A stretch of DNA of 56,131 nt from an uncultured Bacteroidales bacterium (lineage in GTDB: Bacteria > Bacteroidota > Bacteroidia > Bacteroidales > F082). The stretch's first letter is position 1, and every line of letters starts with the position of its first letter. The position numbers and the translations under genes were made by a program. The stretch is from assembly GCA_937896895.1 (NCBI GenBank), contig CALBNV010000091.1, positions 1-56,131 on the forward strand, in the 5' to 3' direction. The notes below the pieces were generated by a model that saw nothing but the letters and a program-made list of their open reading frames with translations, was not told where the DNA came from and made no database searches. Of this stretch, positions 8,154 through 18,312 are shown in pieces.

Positions 8154-10721
8154 ATGAAAAAGTTCTTATTATCAGTTGTTGCCGTGATGCTCGGATTCGG
8201 GACGATGTTCGCAAATCCTGTAAGCATGGAGACGGCCATGTCATTGGGACAGAAATTTGTCCTTGCAAATTTTGAAAACACAAACAATGCTGAGTTACAG
8301 CTTGTTACCACAGTCACTTCAGATAACGGCGAAGCTTGTTTCTACGTTTTTAACGTTGGTGACAATGCATTCGTGATTGTTTCTGCGACAGACAACGTGC
8401 ATCCGATTCTCGCTTATTCGGAGGAAAGCGCATTCAGCACAAGCAACAAGTATAACGGTGCGATGTACATGCTTGAAACCTATAAGGAAAGCATCAGCTA
8501 CGCCATCAGAGAGCAGGTTGCGGCATTACCGGAGATAGAAAAAGAATGGGCGATGCTTGAGAAGACAGGCAAGCTCAGCGACAGAAGAGCGGAGAAGGTG
8601 GGTCCTCTCTGCGTCACGAAATGGAATCAGGACAGCCCGTATAACTTGTATGCGCCGGCCGACGCCTATGGTCCGAGCGGAAGAGCTTACGCCGGCTGCG
8701 TCGCGACGGCAATGAGCCAGATTATGAAGTTCTGGAATGCTCCGCTTCACGGTGAAGGCTCGCATTCATATTATACAAAGACACATCATCATCACTTGTC
8801 AGTTGACTTCTCGTCAGCGACATACGAGTGGGATAAGATGCCTACGACATTAAACAACGCCACGCAGGAACAGATTGAAGCCGTCGCATTGCTCATGTAT
8901 CACTGCGGCGTTGCTGTTGACATGGACTATGACGGCGAGAAAGGCAGCGGAGCTTATTCTGAAGACGTTCCAGACAGAATGAAGAGCTTTTTCGACTATG
9001 ACTATTGCATTCGCAGGCCAAGAGCAAACTATCCTGTTGATACATGGAATCAGATGTTGAGGACAGATCTGGACCTCGGTCGCCCGGTCTATTACGGCGG
9101 TCAAAGCATAAACGGCGACGGCGGTCATGCTTTCGTATGTGACGGCTATGATGAAAACGACCTCATGCACTTCAACTTCGGTTGGAGCGGTTCTGGCGAC
9201 GGATGGTTCCTCGTCGATGCCATAGAGTTCTCTGTCTCTGCGGCGGCAATCTTTAATTTCGTGCCTTCCAATGTCTATGAGAACACCGTTCAGGCTCCGA
9301 CAAACTTCACCGTCGAGAGAGGCAGCGAGACGGCACTTTCCGCCACGTTGTCATGGAAAAACCCCAACAAGAACATGTCTGATGTAGCCATCTCCTCTAT
9401 CGACGCCATCATCATTGAGAGAAATGGTGTCGTCATCGCAGAACTTCCCGGCCAGACTGTTGGTGAGAACGTCACATATATAGACGAGAACGTCCCTTGC
9501 TACAGCACTTTCACTTATGACATATATGCAATGAAAGACGGTGTCCGCGGCAACTACGCTGAAGCTTCAGAACAGTTCGGTCCTACAAAAACATGGAAGT
9601 TCATCCTTACCGCATCTTCAATGCAGGGCTGGTGCGGCGGCTCAATTAAATGCTTCGATGCTGCAAACAATATGTTCAACAAAGTCACCACGACGAACAG
9701 CACACCTGCAACAATGAACGTTGAGGTTCCTTTCGGACATGATGTGTATTTCGTTTGGAAAAAAGGCACTTCAACAGATGGCAACATGTCGGTCAAGATT
9801 AAGAATGAAGACGGCGATGTCCTGTATGAGTATTCAGGCACAATGGCTGACCTTGCAGAAGGTGTGATTTTCAAGACCAAGAACAACGGCAGCGGCACTC
9901 CTTCCGCGCCAGTTCCTTCAAACATCAATGCCGAGATGGTTGGTGCTGACATCGTGGTCACATGGAGCGGCGAGGCGGCACAGTACGGTTTCAACGTCTA
10001 TCGTAACGAGGAACTCTATGCTCTCGTGAAATCAGGCAATGAGTTCGTCGATGTTGCACCAGAAATCGGCGGCTATTGCTACTATGTCTGCAATTTCGGC
10101 ACTGACGGAGAGAGTGCAAGCACATACGATGCCTGCGCATCGGCAGGTGAAGGATGCAATCCTGCAACGGAACTTTGGTATTATGCGCAGGAAAACCTCA
10201 AGCCGGTCATAACATGGACAAAACCAGTCGAGACAACACAGAGCCTTAGCGGCTATTATGTCATGAGAAAAGATGGCGATGACGGTGAATACGAACAAGT
10301 TAAGATCTTAGGCCCGAACAAGGTTGAATACAAAGAAAGCTCGACGCTCGAACTTGGAACATATTACAGCTACAAAATCATTGCCTACTATCAGGACATA
10401 GACTGCAAGGCGGCACCTGCAAAGGCGAAATATGGCAACGAGTTCTTTGTCAGATACCATTATTCACAGGAAGGTGTTGAAGAAAACGCCACGACAACAA
10501 TCAACGTGTATCCAAATCCTGCCAAGGATGTCCTGACAGTGAAGGCCGGGAACATCAGCAATGTCTCGATTTACAGCTTAGTCGGCCAGAGGATATACTC
10601 TGAGGATGTCGATTCTGATGAGCTCGTGATCAACATGAGCGACTTTGAAGCCGGAATGTACGTTGTCCGCGTTGTGGCCGACGGCACCGAGATGGTGAAG
10701 AAGATCTCAGTCATCCGCTAA
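8154..10721 (+). CDS. Secreted C10 cysteine peptidase with T9SS tail, copy 3
   Basis: An 855-aa member of the same family. Signal peptide (1-20), propeptide, C10 domain with Cys182 (YAGCVATAMSQIM) and His325 (GGHAFVCDGYDEND, then HFNFGW), two or more fibronectin-like modules, and a sorting tail (YPNPAKD, SIYSLVGQRI, GMYVVRV, KKISVIR). The catalytic residues are intact in all three copies. The His-rich stretch KTHHHHLSV (209-217) is peculiar to this copy. It has its own promoter and is bounded by terminators on both sides. The growing C-terminal modules (683, 756, 855 aa) suggest divergence in substrate binding rather than in catalysis. Confidence 0.95.
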   Translation: MKKFLLSVVAVMLGFGTMFANPVSMETAMSLGQKFVLANFENTNNAELQLVTTVTSDNGEACFYVFNVGDNAFVIVSATDNVHPILAYSEESAFSTSNKYNGAMYMLETYKESISYAIREQVAALPEIEKEWAMLEKTGKLSDRRAEKVGPLCVTKWNQDSPYNLYAPADAYGPSGRAYAGCVATAMSQIMKFWNAPLHGEGSHSYYTKTHHHHLSVDFSSATYEWDKMPTTLNNATQEQIEAVALLMYHCGVAVDMDYDGEKGSGAYSEDVPDRMKSFFDYDYCIRRPRANYPVDTWNQMLRTDLDLGRPVYYGGQSINGDGGHAFVCDGYDENDLMHFNFGWSGSGDGWFLVDAIEFSVSAAAIFNFVPSNVYENTVQAPTNFTVERGSETALSATLSWKNPNKNMSDVAISSIDAIIIERNGVVIAELPGQTVGENVTYIDENVPCYSTFTYDIYAMKDGVRGNYAEASEQFGPTKTWKFILTASSMQGWCGGSIKCFDAANNMFNKVTTTNSTPATMNVEVPFGHDVYFVWKKGTSTDGNMSVKIKNEDGDVLYEYSGTMADLAEGVIFKTKNNGSGTPSAPVPSNINAEMVGADIVVTWSGEAAQYGFNVYRNEELYALVKSGNEFVDVAPEIGGYCYYVCNFGTDGESASTYDACASAGEGCNPATELWYYAQENLKPVITWTKPVETTQSLSGYYVMRKDGDDGEYEQVKILGPNKVEYKESSTLELGTYYSYKIIAYYQDIDCKAAPAKAKYGNEFFVRYHYSQEGVEENATTTINVYPNPAKDVLTVKAGNISNVSIYSLVGQRIYSEDVDSDELVINMSDFEAGMYVVRVVADGTEMVKKISVIR

Positions 10722-10734
10722 TTCAGCGAGACGC

Positions 10735-10776
10735 AACAAAAAAAATCCTCGTCACATCGTGGCGAGGATTTTTTGT
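10735..10776. terminator. Bidirectional terminator between peptidase 3 and folA
   Basis: Stem ATCCTCGTCAC / GTGGCGAGGAT with one wobble pair and loop ATC. It is flanked by A-tracts on the left and T-tracts on the right, so it can work for both convergent transcripts. Confidence 0.85.
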
Positions 10777-10792
10777 TGAATATCTGCCTTCG

Positions 10793-11290
10793 TTACTTCC
10801 TCTCCCAAGTCTCAAACCTGTATTCGCAATCTATTTGCGGGTCGTTGTCGATGACCTGCAACTCGGTCAGCTCCCACTCGTCGAAGTTCACGATAGGGAA
10901 GAATGTGTCGGCCTCGAACTTCTTGTCGATTTTCGTCAGATACAACTTGTCGGCCATTGGCAGGAATTGCTCGTAGATTATGCCGCCGCCGATAACGAAA
11001 ACATTCTCTTCGTTGAACACTAATTTCATGGCATCCAGAATTGAATTTGCGACTTCGAAGCCTTCCGGAGTGTCTTTCAGATGACTGGAAATGATGATGT
11101 TGCGTCGTTTGGGCAGAGCTTTTCTGCCAGGCAGTGAGGCGTAGGTGTTGTATCCCATCAGGACGCAGCCACCTGTGGTTACTTCCTTGAAATGTTTAAG
11201 GTCGTTCGAGAGATGCCAGATGAGATCGCCTCCCTTGCCGATGGCACGGTTCTTCGCCACGGCTGCTATTATCGATATTGTTGGCTTCAT
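10793..11290 (-). CDS. folA: Dihydrofolate reductase
   Basis: A 165-aa enzyme that reduces dihydrofolate to tetrahydrofolate with NADPH. The start ISIIAAVAKNRAIGKGGDLIWHL has the substrate-loop features of DHFR, with the usual acidic residue of DLIWHLSNDLKHFK. GGCVLMGYNTYASLP, RRNIIISS and VIGGGIIYEQFLP are the cofactor motifs. Length is typical. It is the last gene of a minus-strand set behind thyA. The pairing is functional: ThyA turns methylene-tetrahydrofolate into dihydrofolate, which FolA recycles. Confidence 0.97.
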   Translation of the reverse strand: MKPTISIIAAVAKNRAIGKGGDLIWHLSNDLKHFKEVTTGGCVLMGYNTYASLPGRKALPKRRNIIISSHLKDTPEGFEVANSILDAMKLVFNEENVFVIGGGIIYEQFLPMADKLYLTKIDKKFEADTFFPIVNFDEWELTELQVIDNDPQIDCEYRFETWERK

Positions 11291-11348
11291 TAGTAGATGT
11301 TAAGTTGTTTTAGTTGTTTAGTCATTTCGAGCATGGTCTGAAATGTAA

Positions 11349-12176
11349 TCAAACAGACACCTCTGCTTTGATGGCGTCGTGCGGGTTGTAACTCTCCAAA
11401 GTAAAATCCTCGTATTTGAAATCGAACAGGCTTTTCACCTCGGGGTTCAGTCTCATTGTCGGCAACGGCCTCGGTTCGCGCGTAAGTTGCAGCTTCACCT
11501 GCTCAACATGATTGTTGTAGATGTGCACGTCGCCGAAGGTGTGGACAAAGTCGCCGGGCTCAAGACCGCATACCTGCGCCATCATCATCGTTAGCAATGA
11601 GTATGACGCGATGTTGAACGGCACGCCTAAGAAAACGTCGGCTGAGCGTTGGTAAAGCTGGCATGAGAGTCTCCCGTCGGCGACGTAGAACTGGAAGAAA
11701 GCGTGGCATGGCGGGAGAGCTGCCTTGCCTGCGGCGACGTTCTTCGAGAAGTCTTTCTCGTGCTCGTCGGGCAGGACGCTCGGATTCCATGCTGTCACTA
11801 TGTGACGGCGGCTGTTGGGGTTGCCTTTGATGCTGTCGATGACGTCCTGGATCTGGTCGATGCCTTCACCGTTCCAGTTACGCCACTGTGCTCCATAGAC
11901 CGGCCCGAGGTCGCCGTTCGCGTCGGCCCATTCGTCCCAAATACTCACCTTGTGGTCGTGCAGATATTTGATGTTTGTGTCGCCGCTGATTAACCATAGA
12001 AGTTCGTAAATGATTGATTTCAAATGAACTTTCTTTGTGGTGACGAGTGGAAAGCCTTCAGAAAGGTCAAAACGCATCTGATAGCCGAAGATGCTCTTCG
12101 TGCCTGTGCCGGTGCGGTCACCTTTCTGAACGCCTTTGTCCAATATCGTTTGAAGCAAGTCTAAATATTGTCTCAT
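11349..12176 (-). CDS. thyA: Thymidylate synthase
   Basis: A 275-aa enzyme that methylates dUMP to dTMP using methylene-tetrahydrofolate. Catalytic Cys157 lies in LPPCHAFFQFYV; RTGTGT (21-26), the Arg-rich NSRRH (121-125) and QRSADVFLGVPFNI are the substrate and cofactor motifs. Its start overlaps the stop of the transporter gene upstream (ATGA at 12173-12176), so translation is probably coupled. folA follows after 58 bp. The spacer holds AT-rich sequence and no clear terminator. Confidence 0.98.
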   Translation of the reverse strand: MRQYLDLLQTILDKGVQKGDRTGTGTKSIFGYQMRFDLSEGFPLVTTKKVHLKSIIYELLWLISGDTNIKYLHDHKVSIWDEWADANGDLGPVYGAQWRNWNGEGIDQIQDVIDSIKGNPNSRRHIVTAWNPSVLPDEHEKDFSKNVAAGKAALPPCHAFFQFYVADGRLSCQLYQRSADVFLGVPFNIASYSLLTMMMAQVCGLEPGDFVHTFGDVHIYNNHVEQVKLQLTREPRPLPTMRLNPEVKSLFDFKYEDFTLESYNPHDAIKAEVSV

Positions 12177-13441
12177 TTTGCCGCTTCAGTGTTGTGCTTG
12201 TATTTGAAAACTATCGCGAACAATATGCCGACGATGAGTGCGAAGGCCGCGAAGATATACCATGCCGTGCTCCAGCCGGCCATCAGCTGGTTGAAATCCT
12301 GGATACCATCGGTGTATTTGTTCACCACCCAGCCTGCACAGAATGAGCCGATTGTGGCGCCGAAGCCGTTGGTCATCATCATGAAAACGCCCTGCGCACT
12401 GTTGCGAATGCTTACATCGGTGTTCTGGTCAACGAAGAGCGAGCCGCTGATGTTGTAGAAGTCGAAGGCCACGCCGTAAACAATCATTGAGAGGATGAAC
12501 AAGACGAGGCCGAAACCTGTCGGGCTGCCGGCGCCGAGGAGCGCGAAACGCAGGAACCATGCCACGAAGGCTATGATCATCACTTTCTTGATGCCGAACT
12601 TGCGCAGGAAGAACGGGATTAAAAGAATGCAAAGTGTTTCAGAGACTTGCGAGATGGATGACAGGAACACGTTGTTTTTGACGGCGAAGGTGTCGGCGAA
12701 CTGTTCGCTGCTGCCGAAAGCATCGAGGAATGGGGTGCAGAACCCGTTTGTCACTTGCAGGCACATCCCGAGAAGGAATGAGAAGATGAAGAACACGCAC
12801 ATCTTGGAGTCCTTGAACAGGGTGAATGCACGCAGCCCCATCGCATCGACGAACGACTTGCCGCCGGCTTTGTTTGTCGGACATTCCGGCAAGGTAAATG
12901 CGTAGAAACCGAGGATGAGACTCCATGCGGCGGAGACGAACAGCTGCATGTAGCTGTCTTTGAATCCTGTGAAGTTCACGATCCACATAGAGATGATGAA
13001 ACCCACAGTGCCGAACACCCTGATTGGCGGATATGCTTTCACGGAGTCGAGCCCGGCTTTTGCCAGTGCGTTGTAAGACACGGAGTTGCCTAACGCAATC
13101 GTTGGCATGAAGAATGCTACGCTGAGGGCGTACCACGGGAATATCTGACCAAAGGTGATGTTGTCGTGGGTCATGCCCATGAAACCGGCCATGCCGATGA
13201 AAACGGCTGAAAGCAGATGGCAGATGCCCAGCAGTTTCTGCGCTGGGACCCAACGGTCGGCGACGATACCCATCAACGCCGGCATGAAAAGTGAGACGAT
13301 GCCCTGAATCGCGTAGAACGAGCCGATTTGCGAGCCCATGCCGACACGTCCGAGATAAACACCAAGTGAACACAGATAAGCCCCCCATGCAGCGAAGATG
13401 AGGAAGTTCATCACGATTAAACGGAATTTGATACCTTTCAT
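12173..13441 (-). CDS. MFS nucleoside permease (nucleoside:H+ symporter family)
   Basis: A 422-aa integral membrane protein with about 12 hydrophobic segments, starting MKGIKFRLIVMNFLIFAAWGAYL, the usual opening of nucleoside:H+ symporters of the NupG/XapB type. It probably imports nucleosides through the inner membrane. It overlaps thyA by 4 bp (ATGA), and this operon with thyA and folA points to pyrimidine or thymidine salvage feeding dTMP supply. Other family members carry xanthosine, so the exact substrate is open. Confidence 0.88.
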   Translation of the reverse strand: MKGIKFRLIVMNFLIFAAWGAYLCSLGVYLGRVGMGSQIGSFYAIQGIVSLFMPALMGIVADRWVPAQKLLGICHLLSAVFIGMAGFMGMTHDNITFGQIFPWYALSVAFFMPTIALGNSVSYNALAKAGLDSVKAYPPIRVFGTVGFIISMWIVNFTGFKDSYMQLFVSAAWSLILGFYAFTLPECPTNKAGGKSFVDAMGLRAFTLFKDSKMCVFFIFSFLLGMCLQVTNGFCTPFLDAFGSSEQFADTFAVKNNVFLSSISQVSETLCILLIPFFLRKFGIKKVMIIAFVAWFLRFALLGAGSPTGFGLVLFILSMIVYGVAFDFYNISGSLFVDQNTDVSIRNSAQGVFMMMTNGFGATIGSFCAGWVVNKYTDGIQDFNQLMAGWSTAWYIFAAFALIVGILFAIVFKYKHNTEAAK

Positions 13442-13476
13442 TTTGTAAAATCTTTTACCTTTTAAATAATATACGT

Positions 13477-14040
13477 TTATTTATTCTCTTTCATCTTTAT
13501 TTCGTCCCTGAGCATGGACGCGAGTTCGTAGTCCTCTTCCTCGACGGCCTTGGCCATCATCTCTTTCAACTCTTCGACGCTGCGCACCGGATTGGCTTTT
13601 GTGCTGTCATTGCCATCGCCTTCTACAAGGTCATCCATCATAAGCCCCGCTTCGTTCATGACATCCTCGGTCGTGAAAATCGGACAGCCGAACCTTAAGG
13701 CCAATGCGACGGAATCGGACGTCCTCGCATCGAAAACAGAGGTTTCGCCGTCTTTCTCACAGACTATTTGCGAGAAGAAGATGCCTTCATTGAAGTGATC
13801 TATCACCACTTCTTTCGCCTTTATTCCGTAATTTTCGGCGAAGGTCTTGAAAAGATCATGTGTCAGTGGCCTTCTGCTGCGCTGGTTTTCCAATGCTATC
13901 GCAATCGACTGAGCCTCAACGCTTCCGATGATTATGGGGAGTTTCAAACCTGTGTTTTTGTCTCCTAAAATAAGCGCATACGCGCCACTTTGCGAGTGCG
14001 AACACGTCAATCCGATTACGTCAAGTCCAATCTTTTTCAT
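13477..14040 (-). CDS. Bifunctional nuclease (BFN/DUF151) family protein with UVR motif
   Basis: A 187-aa protein from the ATG at 14040 (MKKIGLDVIGLTCS). An in-frame start at 14145 would add a basic AT-rich segment that overlaps the divergent promoter and is not credible. Residues about 1-130 form the DUF151/BFN domain (LPIIIGSVEAQSIAIALE, RPLTHDLF, FDARTSDSVALALRF, PIFTTEDVM). The end (VEELKEMMAKAVEEEDYELASMLRDEI) is a UVR motif as in UvrB/UvrC. BFN proteins have reported nuclease activity in plants; the bacterial role is unclear. It lies 35 bp before the nucleoside transporter, likely the first gene of that operon. Confidence 0.88.
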   Translation of the reverse strand: MKKIGLDVIGLTCSHSQSGAYALILGDKNTGLKLPIIIGSVEAQSIAIALENQRSRRPLTHDLFKTFAENYGIKAKEVVIDHFNEGIFFSQIVCEKDGETSVFDARTSDSVALALRFGCPIFTTEDVMNEAGLMMDDLVEGDGNDSTKANPVRSVEELKEMMAKAVEEEDYELASMLRDEIKMKENK

Positions 14041-14107
14041 TTTACAAAAGTAGAGAAAAATGTGATATGGGAATCGTCTGAAATAAATTTTTGTAAAAAT
14101 TAATTTT

Positions 14108-14142
14108 TTTGGTTGATTGAAAAAGTTTTTTTCGGAAATTTG
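14108..14142 (+). promoter_or_regulatory. Probable hppA promoter
   Basis: TTTG at 14108-14111 and GAAATTTG at 14135-14142 (one base off TAnnTTTG), 23 nt apart, 65 nt before hppA. The weaker match lowers confidence. Confidence 0.4.
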
Positions 14143-14206
14143 CACCCTAAACGAAAAACGAAAAATTCAAATAAATTCAAATTATTAATAACTCAAATTT
14201 TACCGT

Positions 14207-16381
<2,175 letters not shown>

Positions 16382-16409
16382 TTAACTTATTATCAGTTGA
16401 TTAAAAACT

Positions 16410-16450
16410 AAAGAGGGAGTGGATAAAGCATTCCCTCTTTTTTTTGTTTT
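16410..16450 (+). terminator. Terminator after hppA
   Basis: Stem AAAGAGGGA (16410-16418) with TCCCTCTTT (16432-16440) followed by a long T tract. Confidence 0.88.
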
Positions 16451-16455
16451 TTTCT

Positions 16456-16486
16456 TTTGACAATAAAAAGGAAATGCTTATTTTTG
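16456..16486 (+). promoter_or_regulatory. Near-perfect Bacteroidota promoter before the acyl-CoA synthetases
   Basis: TTTG at 16456-16459, 19 nt, then TATTTTTG at 16479-16486: full agreement with the housekeeping sigma consensus. It lies inside a longer open frame and shows that the true start is the ATG at 16525, not the in-frame ATG at 16444. Confidence 0.75.
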
Positions 16487-16524
16487 CAGATTTGAAGATT
16501 GACAGTACTCTTAAACATAATATT

Positions 16525-18288
16525 ATGGAAGTAAAGAGAGTTTTTGATTTGTTGCCATATTACAAGGAACATTTTCCCGATCAGAAAGTGGCTCTTGCAG
16601 GCAAACAAAATGGTAAATGGCGGGAATACAGCATTGACGAATATATAGAGTTGTCAGACATATTGAGCGGCGCATTTATCGAACTCGGTGTGAAGCCGCA
16701 GGGTAAGATTGCTGTCATCAGCAACAACCGTCCGGAATGGAATATGCTTGACATGGCCATCACACAGATAGGCGCGGTAATGGTGCCTATATATCCTACC
16801 ATCAGTGAGGCTGACTATAAAATCATCCTCAACAATTGCGAGGCGGAGATATGTATCCTTGAAGGTGTTACTGTGATGAACAAAATCGAATCGATCCGGC
16901 AGGAGACACCTTCGTTGAAGAAAATCTACACATTCATAAACAGGGAGAAATATCCTTTCCTCGAAAATCTTATTGAACTTGGTAAAGAACATCCCCATGC
17001 CGAAGAGATAGAGCGGAGGAAAACCGCTGTTGATGAAAACGATTGTGCCACAATAATTTACACTTCCGGAACTACTGGCATCCCCAAAGGTGTGATGTTG
17101 TCGCACAAAAATCTCATGAGCCAGTTTAAAGGTTTCTGTCAAACCCCGATGCCATGGTCAAAGAAGGCGTTCAGCTTCCTGCCGGCCTGTCACGCCTACG
17201 AACGTGCGTTGATTTACATGTATCATTACCTCGGTATGTCAATATATTACGCGGAGAGTCTCGCCACCATAGCCGACAACATGCTTGAGATCCGTCCGAC
17301 GATGATGTGCGCCGTCCCGCGTATCCTCGAGAAAATATACGATAAGGTCTATAATTCTGGAAGAAACATGAAAGGCTTGAACAAGATGATTTTCTATTGG
17401 GCAATGGGCCTTACGGAGAATTATAGAATCGAAGGCCGCTCAAAATTGTATGATTTAGAACTTAAAATCGCCAACAGGTTGGTTTACAAGAAGATACTCA
17501 GAAAGATCGGTGCCGAGAATTTCGACATCATAGTTTCTGGCGCTGCAGCAATACCAAAGAAGGTGAGCGGTTTCTTCTCCGCTGTCGGCATAACATTGAT
17601 CGAAGGCTACGGGCTGACGGAAACATCACCTGTCATCACGGTGAGCAACAGGGAGAAGCATGGCCGTGAGGTCGGATATGTCGGGCAGCCGCTGCCTGGC
17701 GTCGAAGTGAAAATCACCCCCGAAAATGAAATCATCTGCCGTGGTCACAACGTGATGATGGGCTATTACAAACAGCCTGAACTGACAGCCGAAGTCATTG
17801 ACAATGAAGGCTGGTTCCATACCGGCGACCTCGGACGTTTCAATGAACACGGACTGCTTCAGATTACCGGTCGAATGAAAAACCTATTCAAGACGTCTCT
17901 CGGGAAATATATCAATCCTGAAGTCGTTGAAGGCAGGTTCATGGCATCGGGATTCGTCGAACAAATCGTCGTCCTCGGCGAGAACCAGAAATTCGCAGCG
18001 GCAATCATCCACCCTGACTTCTCTTTCATCAAGGAATGGTGCAGACGTCACAATATCAAATACACCACTCCTGAAGAAATGATTCATAATGAAGAAGTTG
18101 CAAAACGAATCAATAAGGAGGTGAAGAAACTTAACGAGTCGTTGGGTGAAGTTGAAAAGGTGAAAAGATTTGAGTTGGTCGCCGACGAATGGAGCGTCGC
18201 CAACGGAATCTTGACCCCGACACTCAAGGTGAAAAGGAAGGTCGTGATGAACAGATACGAAGACCTGATTGAAAAATTATTCGCTTAG
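16525..18288 (+). CDS. AMP-forming long-chain acyl-CoA synthetase, copy 1
   Basis: A 587-aa adenylate-forming ligase of the FadD/ACSL group: fatty acid + ATP + CoA gives acyl-CoA + AMP + PPi. The P-loop YTSGTTGIPKGVMLSHKN (about residues 176-193), the GYGLTETSP motif (about 364-372) and the hinge GWFHTGDLG...GRMKNLFKTSLGKYINP are all present. The start ATG 16525 gives MEVKRVFDLLPYYKEHFP, which matches the second copy exactly in position. It is followed 24 bp later by that paralogue, so the pair is one transcription unit. Its PPi product links it to hppA upstream. Confidence 0.95.
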   Translation: MEVKRVFDLLPYYKEHFPDQKVALAGKQNGKWREYSIDEYIELSDILSGAFIELGVKPQGKIAVISNNRPEWNMLDMAITQIGAVMVPIYPTISEADYKIILNNCEAEICILEGVTVMNKIESIRQETPSLKKIYTFINREKYPFLENLIELGKEHPHAEEIERRKTAVDENDCATIIYTSGTTGIPKGVMLSHKNLMSQFKGFCQTPMPWSKKAFSFLPACHAYERALIYMYHYLGMSIYYAESLATIADNMLEIRPTMMCAVPRILEKIYDKVYNSGRNMKGLNKMIFYWAMGLTENYRIEGRSKLYDLELKIANRLVYKKILRKIGAENFDIIVSGAAAIPKKVSGFFSAVGITLIEGYGLTETSPVITVSNREKHGREVGYVGQPLPGVEVKITPENEIICRGHNVMMGYYKQPELTAEVIDNEGWFHTGDLGRFNEHGLLQITGRMKNLFKTSLGKYINPEVVEGRFMASGFVEQIVVLGENQKFAAAIIHPDFSFIKEWCRRHNIKYTTPEEMIHNEEVAKRINKEVKKLNESLGEVEKVKRFELVADEWSVANGILTPTLKVKRKVVMNRYEDLIEKLFA

Positions 18289-18312
18289 TTGGATTAAATC
18301 GTAATCAAAAAA

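Noticed and set aside
12639..13388. Minus-strand frame of 249 codons
   Set aside because: It is a shifted frame of the nucleoside transporter gene, rich in Arg, without promoter or motif.
16444..16524. N-terminal extension of the first acyl-CoA synthetase
   Set aside because: It would place the promoter TTTG-N19-TATTTTTG inside the gene, and the paralogue starts at the position of the ATG 16525.
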